From the NCBI GenBank assembly GCA_903813345.2, contig CAIIXF020000007.1:4099730-4163729 (forward strand): a stretch of 64,000 bases of DNA, given 5' to 3'. The translations under genes and the position numbers were made by a program. The notes below the pieces were generated by a model. It made no database searches. It was not told where the DNA came from and saw nothing but the letters and a program-made list of their open reading frames with translations. The stretch comes from Owenia fusiformis (Eukaryota > Annelida > Polychaeta > Sabellida > Oweniidae). Numbering within the stretch: position 1 is the first letter of the stretch; the number at the start of each line of letters is the position of its first letter. Shown here piece after piece: positions 21,801 to 36,800 of this stretch.

Positions 21801-24800
21801 TAACCATAATGGCATTCACAGGCATGTCAACTTAGGAACACCAAAAAGGAGTGACTTACAAATGTTGGGGGTAGGGACAAAAGCAAATGCGTGACATATA
21901 CGCAATTAGAGTGAAAATTCATAACGAACTGTGTTCGTTTTTTCAGCCTTCGTTTTTTGATGTTTAGCCATTCGTTTTTTTGAAATATACCTGCATTAAG
22001 TGGTTACCATTAGCAGTTAGGCAGCTGTGAGTGTCGAATCCCGGTCATAATGCTTACTGGGTCAAAATTTAAATTTACTCCATCTCCATCTGATCCCCCT
22101 AATACCATTAAGTCAAAAACTTACAATTTGGCATTCTCAGCAAGTGTGAGAAGTCTCTTTTCATCAAACTGTTGAAAGCCACCTGCATGAAGTAGTTCAA
22201 GGAGAGCCTGCTCCCTTTCTTCATGTCTTGAACCTTCACCTGGCTTCGACAAAAACTCTAGCACCTAAAAATGACAGCTTTGTTACACAAATGGACAACC
22301 TATAGTACTACAGCATGAACATCACACACCGAAAGTGACATAGCATGTCATAATACATACAATCACTTGAACAATGCTGAAATATTTTGGCAAATAAATT
22401 TCATTGAAATTTGTATTCGTATAAGCGTACTTGATGGAATAAACAGAAGTTAGAAAATAGAAGCAGGGAGATATTTCTCAACAACCACATTCACATGCAC
22501 AATAACATCTTTACAATGAGATACAATTAACTTTTTTAAATAAATTACAAATTACAACAGTAAACTTTACTGTGCCAAAGATTTTCACTTCATTATAATG
22601 CCACTAATGACTGGGCTCCTTATGCGCTTAAGTGAACTAATGGTAATAAAATCTGTTCGTAATAAAAAAACGTTTACCTGTTCAAACAGCAGTCTGTTTA
22701 CCATGATCTTGTTCTCATGTCTGGCCATGAGACGCGCCAGGAAAGTAAACAACATTCCAATTTGGGATGGCTGCAAAAAATATTTATATTCAGGATAAGA
22801 TTCCCATACTCCCATCAAACTCTGAGAAAATCATCTGATACTTCCTCACAAGTGTGAGTTTTGTTATATTTGCGATTCTGATTCTTAATAATTACTAAAT
22901 CACCAGTTTTACCTCATCCCATAGACAATGACCTTCTCTGATTTAGAAAGGTATGCCATCATTGTATACAGCGAATGAAGACTTGATAAGTAGCAGAGTG
23001 AGAATGCTTCTTTTAAACTTTTAACAAATAACACTCACAGTGAATCCTACACTTTCTACCATGATCTGGAGTAAGATATCAACTATTCGTTGTCTTTGAT
23101 TCACTCTGAAAAAACAAACAAACAAACATGGACATGTTGCTAAAATGCATGACTCTAGGCTATACATTATTACCGATACAATCCATGTTTAGATTTATGG
23201 GATTCTAATTTATTTTCATAATAGATTTTCAGATTTTCTAAGCCTGGCCTTAAAGGGGAAAATAAACATACCGTATTCACCGTAATAAGCGCCCTAATAA
23301 GCGCTTTTTAAATTGAAATTCCCATTGTAACCCATTACAAAGAGCGCCCATATATGAGAGAAGTATAAAATCCCCGGGAATTTCATGTATGGGAATTTTT
23401 CTTGTGAAAAATGCCTTATTTGCAACAAAAGTGAAAGCATATTTTTACAATAATGATATGTATTGATATTGGAGAGAATATGGTAAAGATCGCTAAAATA
23501 AAGAATCCAACTATATTGACAGTGATCGAAGAACTCCCCTGAGCAGAGCCCCTCCAGGTCAAGGAATTGTTTCTCGCGATTATCTTCAATATAATTTTTT
23601 TAATTTGATGACAGATCATCATTTTTTATGTAAAAGTTATGAAAAAGTCGAGAAATCTTAAAAAGAAACAAGAAAGTTCACGACCTTGAGATGACCTTGA
23701 CGATCGCTAAGTGGGTAAAATGTCGAAACAAATCTCTGAAACGTGATCATTTCCTTCATTCATTATGGACTATTTGAGATAATTAGCTTACCTTATTAAC
23801 TTAGTATGATGTGGGAAGCACCCACTGATAGATGATTCATCGAGGGGATGCATTAGGGGTGGACCCTTAATACGGCGATTACGGTACATGTATTTTGGCT
23901 TCTGGACTTCTGGATTCAAATGTTAATACTTTCTGTCAAAATGTATATGATGAAAAGCTTTAGATTTACAATAGTCTGATTTTGGCCAACTAAACAAAAA
24001 TTACTGGACAGAAGTGCACAAATAGAAACATATGGATGAAAGGAAAAACAGACATGCAAAATGAGTGGTTGATTCCACAGGCTCACCATGTAAGCTAAAG
24101 GAGTTCCCTTACCCATCTTCTGTGTTAAATTCCTCCTCTTCAAAGGCCAAAGCAAGAACATTGAGGAACTCTCTTGTGTCAAACTGTAGTAAGCTCTTCA
24201 AATGTGGATAAACTGGTTCATCTAAAATAAAAAATAGATGAATGTTATTTTGATAAAAAGTGTTAAAGGTCAAAGGTCAGAAATAGAATACTTAAACTTA
24301 AATTAAAGCAAATTGCAACTAATGATACAAACAAGTTTTTACACAAGACTGCTCATTTAAATTATTTTCTCTTGTGTAAGGCTTTCTATGATTCAATATT
24401 TCTCACATTAAACACAATCTCATGCGTGTTATACCTGAATCTGGATTCTTAGTGTGGAGACATGTGATAGATTTAGTGACATCTTCCTTGACGACAGATA
24501 CGAGATGTTCGGGGATATCTCCAAGTGGGTAGGCGCGACCAGCTAGACAGCAACTGATGTACACCAATAATTTATTTCCAAGTTTAATCTGCTCATCTGC
24601 AATCGTGGAAAAAAATATGACATAAGCAATTTCATTTTCTTACCATTTTTGAGTAGGCAAAGAAAATCTGAAAATGATGATGTCACTGTTTGCTGTTTGT
24701 GTATGACAGACAGTTTTAAGGAGTATACTAGTTATACTTTATTGCATTGTAGTAGTAACAAACTAAATCAAGTTAACAACAAAACAAAACACAGTTATAA

Positions 24801-27800
24801 AGATCATCTAGTTTTGAACATTCTTGTAAAACTCAGAATGTTATTCTTAACAAAACTCAATCATCCTTTTCTCTAGTGATTCAAATTATGAACAGATTGA
24901 TATTCATTATTTTCCTTTTTTTTCAAATAAACAATTTGCTACGTAGATGAATAAATAGATGACAGCACATGTGTTGATAGGGCTAGATATACAGCTATAA
25001 CAACTGGAAAAACTTATAAATCACTTTTCTTGATTTTGTTGACGTGTGCATTGTGAATGAACAATAAAACTGTGATCCTTGAGAGAACAAATCAATTTAA
25101 AAAGATTTTTAACATGGTGTCAATGGGATTTTAAGTCAACTGTCTTCAGAAAAGTTAAATATCCTTGGAAATTGAATAATATGAAATGACTATAAATCAA
25201 AGTTCTTCTAGTAGAAAATTATGCACAGAATTCAATCATTGTCATACCTAGTTGCTCACAAAATTATGATTTCAATCTTAGTCTGATTTGAGAACTTGTA
25301 GATGATTTTGAAAAAGAAAATTGGTCAATTTGAAGCATGTTGAAGAAGACCTTTTTGACCTTGAGAAGGTTTATTGATGGTGACATAAAACAAAAGAAAC
25401 TGTAAATCCTTGAAAGAAAATAACTCCTCTTTCATTTCATGATGTGAATGGACTGACCTGTTAATTGCTTGCCAGTTATAACTGCAGCTCTTAAAAGTCT
25501 GAGTAATTCTTCTAGAGGTGTTGTGTAGTCATTCATCCCCTTGTTGTAGACGTACAATATGGCGTCATATAAACCATGGCTCCAACATAATATGACAACC
25601 TGCCAGAAGACATACTTAGTGAGAAAACAACTCATCCTATCAAACAAACAGTGATAAATATCACACTCTTTTGGGAAATTCAAAATGGCCACCAAGTAAT
25701 TTTACCAGCATGCCTGAGACTTTATCAGATCTTGCATCTGTAAAAATTGCAAATTGAACAGATAAGTTGTTTTCCTAAAATTTGATGACAAGATTTATGC
25801 GGTACTCGGGTACCTGCCTACCAACGCTACCAGCAGCACAAGATGACAATATACATGTACCTGTAACACTTTGAAAGTGTGATAAAAGGACTACAAATTT
25901 CCATAATCATTTCTGTTGGTTTGATACTAGATATAGTAAGGTTTCAACCATCTCAAATGCATATTCTGTACTAAATATAGTATTCTATGCACAGTTTGAA
26001 TGTAAGATGAAACAAATTTGATATGAGCTAAAGCACAGAATTACCTCTATTTTGAAGAGTCTAGAAAAAACCTACCTGGTGAATATCAAGGCTTGCTATA
26101 TCTAGGTGCACAATACAGGCCTCAACATCCTGTAGCATTCCTTTCTGTTCATAGTGATTCACAAAATCCTTCATTACGACAGGGGTGATGAACACAAGTC
26201 GGTCACTTAAGATATATGGCTCGAGGCACTCAAGGAAGAATCCATGTGCTATCATATCTGCACTGAACTTTTCATAGATTTCTCCAAATAATATATCCCT
26301 GGTAAAAACAAATGAATTATCTTTTTTAATTACAGTTAATAACAACAAGAAAAAGGATGATGACTAGGCGTTTTAATTTTTCTTTAATATTAAAATAGCA
26401 AAAAGATGTCAAAAGGAAAAAAATCTTAGAATCCTTTAACTTAAAGGCAGAATCAGATCTGGTACAAGAAAAAATACAGATTTTGGGATGGCCAGGTTGT
26501 TAGGTACTACTAAACATAACGAATTTGTAAAGGCCTTAGTGTATCATACAATAAAATCTGTCTAATCTAAACGCTACACCAAAAATGTTCTGATTGGCAT
26601 TTTGAGATTTTTGACAAAGCAGATTAAAATTGGACAGAAAAAAGTATTCAGATTGACAGGTGTTTGGTTATACAAGTTTTATTGTACAAGGACTAATGTA
26701 CTTACATTCTATCCAAATTGAGACAATAGTCCACACAGACAGGCACCACATCCAGATAATGGGATTCAAGCTCCTGAATGCTACCTAGAATATTAAATAA
26801 ATTCACCACAGTCATATTGTATTTCAACATGGCATTAAAAAGTAGAATTCGAAAGGCTTAATAGACAGATGTGTCATTAATGCTCAAGAGTGTATCGTAT
26901 ATTAAGAATAGACCTTTCCAATAAATCCTGAACCCTTTTAGTGAACCAATGAACTTAGGGTATATTAACTAGATTTATGATCCCATACTTTGTAGATAGT
27001 AAAACTGTGGGAAGATTTGGAAAATTAGCAGCAAGTTTATCCTTTTTCTCCCCTAGAACTGTAATAATCTAATACTGAAATGGAGGCCTCTGAGGGTCCA
27101 AGTGGTTTAAAGAGCATTATTAGCCTCAAGTTTTTACCTCTTTGTGGGCAGTCAGTTGTCATCGAACGATCCACAAAGTCATGAAGTAGCTGCAACATCT
27201 ATAAAATAAAATAAAAAACTGAAAAAAGTGGCTATTTCCTGTTTTTCTAAATTATCATGGGGGGCTATTTAAAGATTCCTCTAAACATCCCAATGTGAAA
27301 GATTATATTTGTGAAAAACTGAATATTTGTAATCTCCTCTTCTTTCCTTTAATGTGAAAAGGATGACTACAAGGTCCAGGATTCAGCTTTAATACTGAGC
27401 TCTCCATTAAAGGAGGTGCAATTGTGACATGGTTATGATGTCCACAAATCCAACATGGCAGGGGTACAATGAGAATACATGGATCAATGATCTGCTTGTA
27501 CTGAATTCATAAGATTTACTGAATTATCATTTCAAGCCTTCAAAAGAAAGAAAAGAAATTCTGTTTTTTTAAATCTATTATTTGGAAATAACATAAACAT
27601 TGAGGATTTTCCTACCTTCTCTGCCACAACCACTTTGCGCCTCTGTATGTTTCCCGCTAGGCCCACAACAGCTCTAGCTTTGTTCGAGTAGAACGACTGT
27701 GCCAGGGCAAGGGCATCTTTGTAGTTGTTTTGTTTCACAAGAACGTTGATTCTCTGCAACAGAAATACTTGAAGTTCTTCAATGATTCGAGCAAAAGACA

Positions 27801-30800
27801 GAAAAGATTGTACCTGAGAATGACTCGTCACATTTCCCCATCATCGAATAAAGATGTGTTAGAACAAATTCATAGTTGACCATGACTGTTTCACACTTTT
27901 CTCTCAAATATCTGAATGAACTGACTGATCTTTTAACATACCTCATCCCATTTCCTCATTGTCATAACATGGACAGACTTTGTTCCAAGGAGTATCAGCT
28001 GGCTTGTATAGCTCACTATAGAATTGTAGCATGCCCTCTCACCAGCGTATGCCTATATACAAAGAAACAGAGAACCATGATGTGCAGCTTTTAATAAAAA
28101 CACATTTACACAATCTATTTGTTCAATTTCATGAGTATTTTGTACAAAATATTCAATTCTGAGAATTAATGAGTTAAATGAATACAAATATAAAATTGCT
28201 CTGTAATGTTATCATTTCTCAATCAAAACAATACATAAGCAGTTGTCACTTACCAATGCTTTGCTTACATTTCCCCCTGTAGCTAGTGACTTAAAGTATG
28301 AGGTCCCATAGACCAGTTCTATGCCAGATATGTCTATTACCTGTAATACAGAGTAATATACAGAGTTCAATGGTGAACAGTATGTTACGAAACTAATCTG
28401 TCACAAAAATCTGTCACAAAACAAAAAGTGTTAATGACATCTATAGATGCACTGATCTCCAAAGGATTTTTTCTCAAGTGGGTGCAAAATTCACATTTTC
28501 ACAATTCCGACTGAAATTGGTCAAAATATATGTATGACTATTTTTCTTGATTTTTCTCATTGTCAAGTGGGTGCAAATGGATTTTCAGGTGGGTCCAAGC
28601 CTATTTTCAAAATCTCAGGTGAGCGCTGCGCTTTAATGCTGGGGAGATCACTGAGATGACATCGGATATGACATCAAGTCAGATACACTGTGGTACATCC
28701 ACAATCTCTACTATCTCTTGAAAAAAGTAGGTGCAAGCAAAGGGGAGTCTGGAGAATCAGGATGATATAATCTGTTTTATCCTATAACCTTTTTATTTAC
28801 AATGTTATATAACAAAATCACTGGGGTGCTATGGTTATCTCTCTTTCTTACAAACAAAATGTGGTGTTGTATATATGTTGCTATGGTTACCTCTATTTCT
28901 TCCTCTGTGCGCACATCAATAACATGAACTTTCTCCAAAGAGTCAATTGTGACTAATGTACGAGAGTTCATCCACTGAAATGGAAAATGACAATATTTTA
29001 TAAAGACGGTGATAAGCTACCAAACACTACTTCTCAAAGTTCCAACCCTTTTACCTAATTACAATCCAATCTTTGATGTAGCAAAGCACCTTAGTGTCAA
29101 GGTATTTACAAAGGGGAAAAAAAGAAATATATCCCGAAATTAACCCATGTTACAAAATCAGACCCTTTTTAACATTTAACATTGTATAGTCTGTATGATA
29201 TCTGGTTCATGTAATATGCAAATAAGAAAATTAATAATATTGGGATATTCCATGATATCTGAATAGTGTGTCCATCAATATTAAACCACTGTCTATTTGA
29301 TCAAACCTGGTATTTATTCAATACAAATGCTATTAAGCCTGGATCATGGTCACTCCACATCATTAACCTTAAAACTTACATCATAATAGTGGACAGTGAT
29401 TTAAAAAGTATAAAACCCTCATCGCTACGTTTTAATCAACTTAGTCAAGCAGAAGTTGAATAAAGCCTAAATGGGGATTTATACAATTCATTATACACGT
29501 GTACAAACCATGATACTTACACTGATAGACATTAGTTTATAACTAAGTTCCATTTTCTGCAGTGGGCACATCTTAATATCCTCTGGGCTGTTACATACAA
29601 CCTGAAAATCATATAGATTTCTTCCTAAGAAAGATATCACAACTTATCACAATTTTAGAATTTTGTTGTTGATATTTTTATGTTCATTCTTAAAAAGGTT
29701 TCTACCTATGTCAGACATATGGAGGGAAAATAGGTATATTCATTGTAACATACAAATTTTTACTTACTATATTTACTTCATATTGAAGTTGGGTCATTAA
29801 GTTATTGTAATATAACCAGATAACGGCAACTCCACGGAGTAGCAAATCCCAACGAACAAAATATCAATTACCGAATTCCAATCAATTATACTCATAACTT
29901 TGGTTAAAATTGAAAAAATTAGATTTTAGAATTGCGAATTCCTGCAAAGCAGCCATTATGAATTTTCTGAGGTACAAATCTGAAAAATAATACCATAATT
30001 GTGATCTACTCCAAAAATCCTTCAATTTGAGTATAATATAGCCATACTTTGAAGGGATCGAAAAATTATTGCGAAATCGTACATTAGACGGCCATTTTGA
30101 ATTTTACGAGGCTCGAATCAGAAAAAAGATACAATATTTGCAATCTACTCTTAATTGCCTTTCATTTGAGTATAATAAAGCTATACTTCAGAAAGATCTA
30201 AAAATTAGCGAAAATTTCTGTTTTCCTGACCCCCCATACACGGCCCCTGGGGGTCAGGATGAAAAACACGGAATATATGTGAAATAGATAAATGTTGTGA
30301 ATATACTACCAAAATTTCAAACAATAATATTAATTACTTTGGTTTAGAATGAAAAATGAAAAATTTATGATTTTTGCAAAAAAGTCCCGTCATTTTTAAA
30401 GCGGCGGCCATCTTGAAAAATTTTTTTTTGCGTAAAACTATTCACCAATATACATCTTTCCACTAAATATGAAGAAAATCCGTCTACTAGTATTCGAGTT
30501 ATCTTCCGGACGGACAGACGGACGGACGGACTGACGGACGGACTGACTGACGGACGTCATTTGTTGTTGCTGCATTGGTTTCTTCATTCATTTTCTTCTT
30601 TCTTTGTCTTGATTTGATTGCGATGTTACTTATCTTTCTTCAGGGTCCACAGACTTGAGACTGCGCATAGGTGGGTTAAACGTTTTGATCCGGCCGGAAA
30701 ACTCTCCCCTTCCCCTTACTGTTGGTCTTATGCTGATTTGTCATCTTAGTTTACCCTCTTTGCGGAGAAGATACTGTTTCATATTAATTTGTTAATGTTC

Positions 30801-33800
30801 TCTTCTCTCATTAATTTTCCAGTCCTTCATGATGATATTCTCCTGCATATTGTATTTTTTTTTTTTTTTTTTTTTTTTCATGTTATCAATTTATTTCTAA
30901 TATAAACATTTACATTCAATTACAAATTCTAATTGCCAAGGTTTTGCAACATTAGCGGCAATTTAATATATATATTATATATACATGTAGATATTAGATA
31001 ATGAAATAAGATAAATTTGTTAAGGTTATTTCAAAATACCTGAAGGTTATCCCATGGGCCAGGATGTTAACGGAACTTGAAAAATAATTCGGTCATTGCA
31101 GAAAAAAGGACTTGTCAAATTACTACTAGATAGATAATAAAACAAGGCTTGTATGTATATAATAGCTAACAATATGAATTAAAGCTTCATTCATAGTAGC
31201 ATCCAGGTTAGTGCTTCCAAACAGTAAAAATTGTAATTTGTCATTCAAGTTGTAGTTATTGAACAAGTCACTTAAATTGTAAGTACGAAGGCCTGCAATG
31301 AGGTTGTTTCTTTCATTCTGTAGCAGTGGGCATTTTAAAAGAAAATGCATGGTTGTCATTGGTACACCACAATGGCACAAAGGATCAGTAATGTCTTTGA
31401 AGTTGTGAGCATAAAGGTGTGATTTTAATAAGAGGCCAGATCTAAGTCTATTAAGTTTTATTTCGAGATGTCTGGGTAAGGTCACATTTAATTTAGTAGT
31501 TGGGATTAAAGAGACAGGGCTCTTGTACTCTCGCACTAATCTTTTAAAACTAGAAATAGGTTGACCCCTTCTAGTATCAGGTGGCAAATCATTCCACAAT
31601 GTTATAGCCTGAAATATGGTACTTCTTTTAGAAGACATGCTCAGTCGAGTTGGAAGAGAATAATCTCTTTGATCTCTTAAATTACGGGCAGGTATATGCT
31701 CATATTTACGAAGTAAATCACAAATAAACGGGGGGTTGATATTATATCTGCATTTAAAAACAAACATTTTTAGGTGCTCGATTCTTCTAACGGATAAGGA
31801 TTTCCAATTCAAAGAATTTAAGACTTTAATAGTATTGGATCCATGAATAGAACCAGATACCAAACAGGCTGCTCGGTAGTGGAGTCTGTCAAGAGCTTGT
31901 AGTTTCAAATTTGAAGCCTTATTGTAAATTACATCGCAATAATCAAAATGTGGCATGATATACGTATTATATATTATCTCTAAGTGCATACTATTTAAAA
32001 GTTTGCTCAATTTTTTCATTGGTCTTAGGAGTGAGGTAACTCTTTTTATAATCTGATCAATATGGTAATTGAAGTTAAGGTGTTTGTCAAGATTAAGCCC
32101 TAGATGTTTGTGATTCTCACAACTGGGAATAACATCTGCACCTAATCTCAATGGTGGTGGGTCAAAAGGAATATTTCTTCTAGAGAAAATGATGTCGGCG
32201 CTTTTTTGAGCTTTGAATTGCATCTTCCAGGTGGCAGCCCAGAGAGCAAGCTTGTCCAAATCACTTTGAATTGGTTGATGAATATTGAAGAACACTGTAT
32301 TTTTGTCATATGGGCAATAAATGGAAGTATCATCGGCAAAAATGAACGATTTTGATAGTAATTCATCTGGCAAATCATTTATATAAATTAGAAATAGTAA
32401 CGGTCCAAGGACAGACCCTTGTGGCACTCCAGCATTGATGGTATAGTTCACAGACTGCTCATTAGGTTCATTTTGATTGTTAATATTATTTGAAGACCAT
32501 TTTGAAAGGGTGCCATTCACGCGGACTCTTACTCTTCTGTTATCTAAGTATGAGGACATTAAATTGATAAATTTATCATTACAACCGTATCCCTTAAGTT
32601 TTGAAATTAATAGTTTATGTGGAACTAAATCAAAAGCTGATGTTAAATCCAAAAATACTGATCTTACATTCTTGTTATCATCAATGTGTTCATGAATATC
32701 ATGAACTATATTAATAAGCTGATTGACAGTACTATGTTTGGGTAAGAACCCACTCTGAAGCCTATAAATAAGATCATGTTGCACGAGGTGAGAATATAGT
32801 CTTTTATGAATTATAGATTCCAAGATTTTAGAGATTGAACTAAGAAGAGTAACTGGTCTGTAATTAGTAACTAGTGCTCTGTCTCCCTTTTTAAATATTG
32901 GAACTATTGTACCCTCTTTCCAAATGTCAGGAAAAATGTTGTCTTGAAAAATTCTGTTAAATAGTAATGAAAGTGGATCTGCTATAGAATGTGCACATAA
33001 TTTGAGCATTTTATTGGATATCTCATCAGGACCATGTGCTTTAGTGACATCAATATCATTAATTAGATGTAAAATCTCTTCAGGTGAGGTTGACATCTCA
33101 GCTAGGATACTTTGAGTTCTTGGTCTAAAAAAGGGAATATAATTGTCATTGATATTTACAATGTTCTTATTGACAAAATATTTGCATATTGTATTTAGTA
33201 CATATCCATTTATTTCTTGTTATAGCTTTCTTAGTATACGAATTTAGTATGTTGCTCCTGTAGCCTTGACATTGTAGTTTATTTCCCAGGCTGGTAACTC
33301 TGTTTGTTGCATCTTCCAGTTGACTGCAGATTCTTGAAATCCTTATTATTTGTGATATAAATATTCCATAAGATTGGTTTCTAGGAATATTTCCAGATAG
33401 ATCAGGATATGAGACTATTTGGAAATTGAAGTTTTCCCTTTTGTCGTATAGTTTTGTAGTGATTTGTTTATTTACTATTTTCATTTGTATGTCCAGAAAA
33501 GTTGTTTCTGTATCCTTCTCATTTTCCTTGTTTAACACTAGTTCTTCAGGATAGATGTTCTTCATATCAGTCTCCATTTCTCCGTCGTTGTTTATAGTAC
33601 ATAAATCATCGATGAATCTTGTAGTTTTAGCATATTTTAGTACTTTGGAGTAGTCTTCCCTATACATTTTCTCAATGGCTTGAAATTCATAACTGTATAA
33701 GTATAGGTTTGCCATATATGGCGCCGGATCGATTCCCATCGGTATTCCAATTTTCTGTCTTAGAATTGATTTCCCTGCTTTAAAGTAGGCTGTATCCACG

Positions 33801-36800
33801 ATGAAATCCACTAGATCATTGCACTCTCCTTTGGTATATGCCTTTTTATTATCCGCCTTTCCACCCCATTTGGCTTCATCTCCACCTACTGTTATCTTTT
33901 GGTTAGTTCCTCCTCTGAAGGCTTTATCTATCACCCATTTCAGTTTTTCCTTTATGTCAGTTAGATTAATCTTTGTGTATAGTGTAGAGAAATCATACGA
34001 GGCTATGTTTCTTGCCGCGTTCCTTAAATTTACACTTTTAATGTTATCTAACATATTTTGGTTATTGTCACTGATCCACATCCTATTGGCACCTGTATAA
34101 TCCTTAATCTTCTCACAGTATCTTTTGTTAGTATATTGCACTAGTTTAAGAATTTTGGTCAGTTTTTTGGCAGCTGGTTTTACAGAACTTTTCTTTGAGC
34201 CAATGATATATCTAAATTTAATTGGCTGTTTATGCATTTTAATTGTAAGATGAATCCTTGGTATAATATTTTGTTCTTCTCCCGGTTCAATCTTGAATTT
34301 TGTTTTCATTGTCTCTTTGATTTCCTCCACTATATCTTGTTCTCCTTTATCTTCTACCCTTTGATAGGTGTCACTCCCAATTTCCTCTTTAATCTTCTTT
34401 ATGTAGTATTGTTTGCACATAAACCCAATATTATTTGCTGCCTTATCAATAGGTACAATGGCATATTTTTCCTTGAGTTGATTGAGTTCTTCCATAGCAT
34501 TATGGTCCTTTAGTGTCTGCTTTGGATTTTTAATATGTCTAAATTTTGTATTTTGAAGTAACTCAATTTTTTGTTTAACCTTTTCCATTACAGTATTTTT
34601 CCATTCATTTAAGTATACTTTTGAAACTTTTTCATTTTTTGTCCAACTTATTGCAAATTCATCTATTCCTTTCTTTATTTCTTCTTTTGCTTTCCTGAAG
34701 TTAATGTTTCGTTTTTCTCTATAGCCAGGACCTTTACTAAATAGCTTTCTCAATTTTGAATTTTGTATAATCTTCAGATTTCCTGTTATGACGTGACCAT
34801 GGTCTTCATCCTTAAATTCAGATGTATTACAATCACATTCTCCTGTATTGTTGCCTTCGTCGATACTTTCTGTAATCTCACTATAGTTGAACAGTTTATT
34901 CCTTATTGGCTTTGTGTATATATAGACAATTCCTGGTGGTTCCTTATTTTTGATACTTGAAGGTATTGTCTTGATCACTTCTTCATCTCTTAAGATATTT
35001 GCAATGTTGATTACTTCTACTGCTTTGTTTTCAAATAGTATTTTACAGAATTTTGTTGGTTTCTTTTTCCTATTCTTGGTCTTTAGTTCATTGTTTTTCC
35101 TAAGTTTTGATTGGATTCTGTCCTCCAGAGTAATTTTAAGTCGTGTGTGTAGTCTATCATTATCTTCTATATTTATCATTCCAAGTTTTTTCAATTCTGT
35201 CTTCTTCATTTGTGGGACTAATCTCAAGATTGTTTTCATACCTGCCAGTACATTTCCATTGCTTTGTTCCACTATAGTTTCAAATACGTCATTGGCTTTT
35301 AATGCCTTTTCTTTACGGTGGTTTCCCTTTGGCCTTTTGTTTTTCTTCTTCCGTTTGTTATCAAAGTCGTTGTATATTACATCATCTTCTGTTCTTTGCT
35401 GAAGATTTTTCTCCAGTCTGTTGTTTAATCAATATGGGTGTACACATTGGAATTTCTTTATCCAGTATGACTCCTTGTCCTCTCTTTGTTTTTGGTCTGC
35501 TGCCTTTTTGATTTCATATTTTTTACTTAGTTTGCTAATTTTCTTATCCTCTATTGGAACTCTTTCAATTATTTGTACATTATATTCTGAATCTTTACAT
35601 GGGCCTTCATTGAAGTGACGGAGGGCTTCACTATATCCCTACCGAACTTCGTTCGTTGGGATAATAAGTATATGGTAAAATATTAATACCCTCCTCTTAC
35701 CTGATAGAAGTGAATGGTCTGATCTCTGCCAAAAGCAAGTACAGGGTCAATGACTCTGTCCTTCTGTGAGACCTGAATGATCACAAATTGCCACGCCAAC
35801 AGGGGAAGGGTAGCGGGATCTCCCTGAAGAACAAAAAGGCAGAGTCAACGAAACAAACATATTAAGACAAAGATAGGCTGTTAAGTAGGACTGGTACAAT
35901 TGGAATGGTTTTTGGAACTTGCTTTGGGTTCAGGACTTCAGGAAGTTAGAACTGCCGGTAAAAATTAAATACTGGCTGGATTATCAGTTCATTGATATTC
36001 AGAAACCCCAACCCCAGTATCCAAGGTTTGTACACCCTTACATACATTACAATAAAATACAATGCAAAAACTGCAATCAAATCTTTTTCAGTATAGAAAC
36101 ACCTGTATTGTATTACTGCATCCTATTACCTTTAATGGATGGGCAAACATGACCTTGAGTTGTGGTCTAAGTCTCACGAGGAGAACCTTAGAGAAGCTTG
36201 CCATTGCCAAGATCATGACGTCTTTCATAGGGTGGTCTTTCACTGTGTAGTTCATATGTAACGGTTCCACGATACATACTTCCCCACGACTCCCTGAGAA
36301 CAGGCATTTAGACTCACACTTCCTGACTCCAATCAATCGTCTGAAATTATAGGATGTTTCGTTTACTATTTATCTTTCATGAGTGGTCCTTTACTGTGTA
36401 TAGTTCATATGTAGCCATTGCACCATGACGAAAATACTTGTTCTACAAGTTAAAGATAGCCCGTTATGAATTTGCCGGCAATGCCAGGCATTAAAACAGG
36501 TGTTTACAGGTATTTTGTTATCAATAAACCAAATGTGTTAATTACAACATGTTATAAAACAGATTCTTGAACCCAATCAATTAACAACATGAGCAATTTT
36601 ATATATTTTTAATTTAGGGGAATTAAGAGTTTTTGAAATAAACAAGAATTATATGGTGCCCAGGCAGACGAACGCATGTCAATAATACATAAAAAATTGT
36701 TTTGATGTATACTGTTATTTATAAAACATGAGCAATTTTATATATTTTTAATTTAGGGAAATTAACAGTTTTTAAAGTAATCAAAATTTGTGTGGCACCC

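Noticed and set aside
24080-24100. GCTCACCATGTAAGCTAA near VPS8 exon 22 as another pearl-like terminus
   Set aside because: Resembles the hairpin at 17622-17638, but the hairpin is broken and no microsatellite or core repeat is adjacent.
35425-35430. In-frame TGA in the Naiad-type endonuclease tail as a selenocysteine codon
   Set aside because: Clam Naiads are known to encode selenoproteins, but this position is normally Gly (PYGLN) and one base change from GGA explains it. No SECIS element was recognised. Nonsense mutation is simpler.
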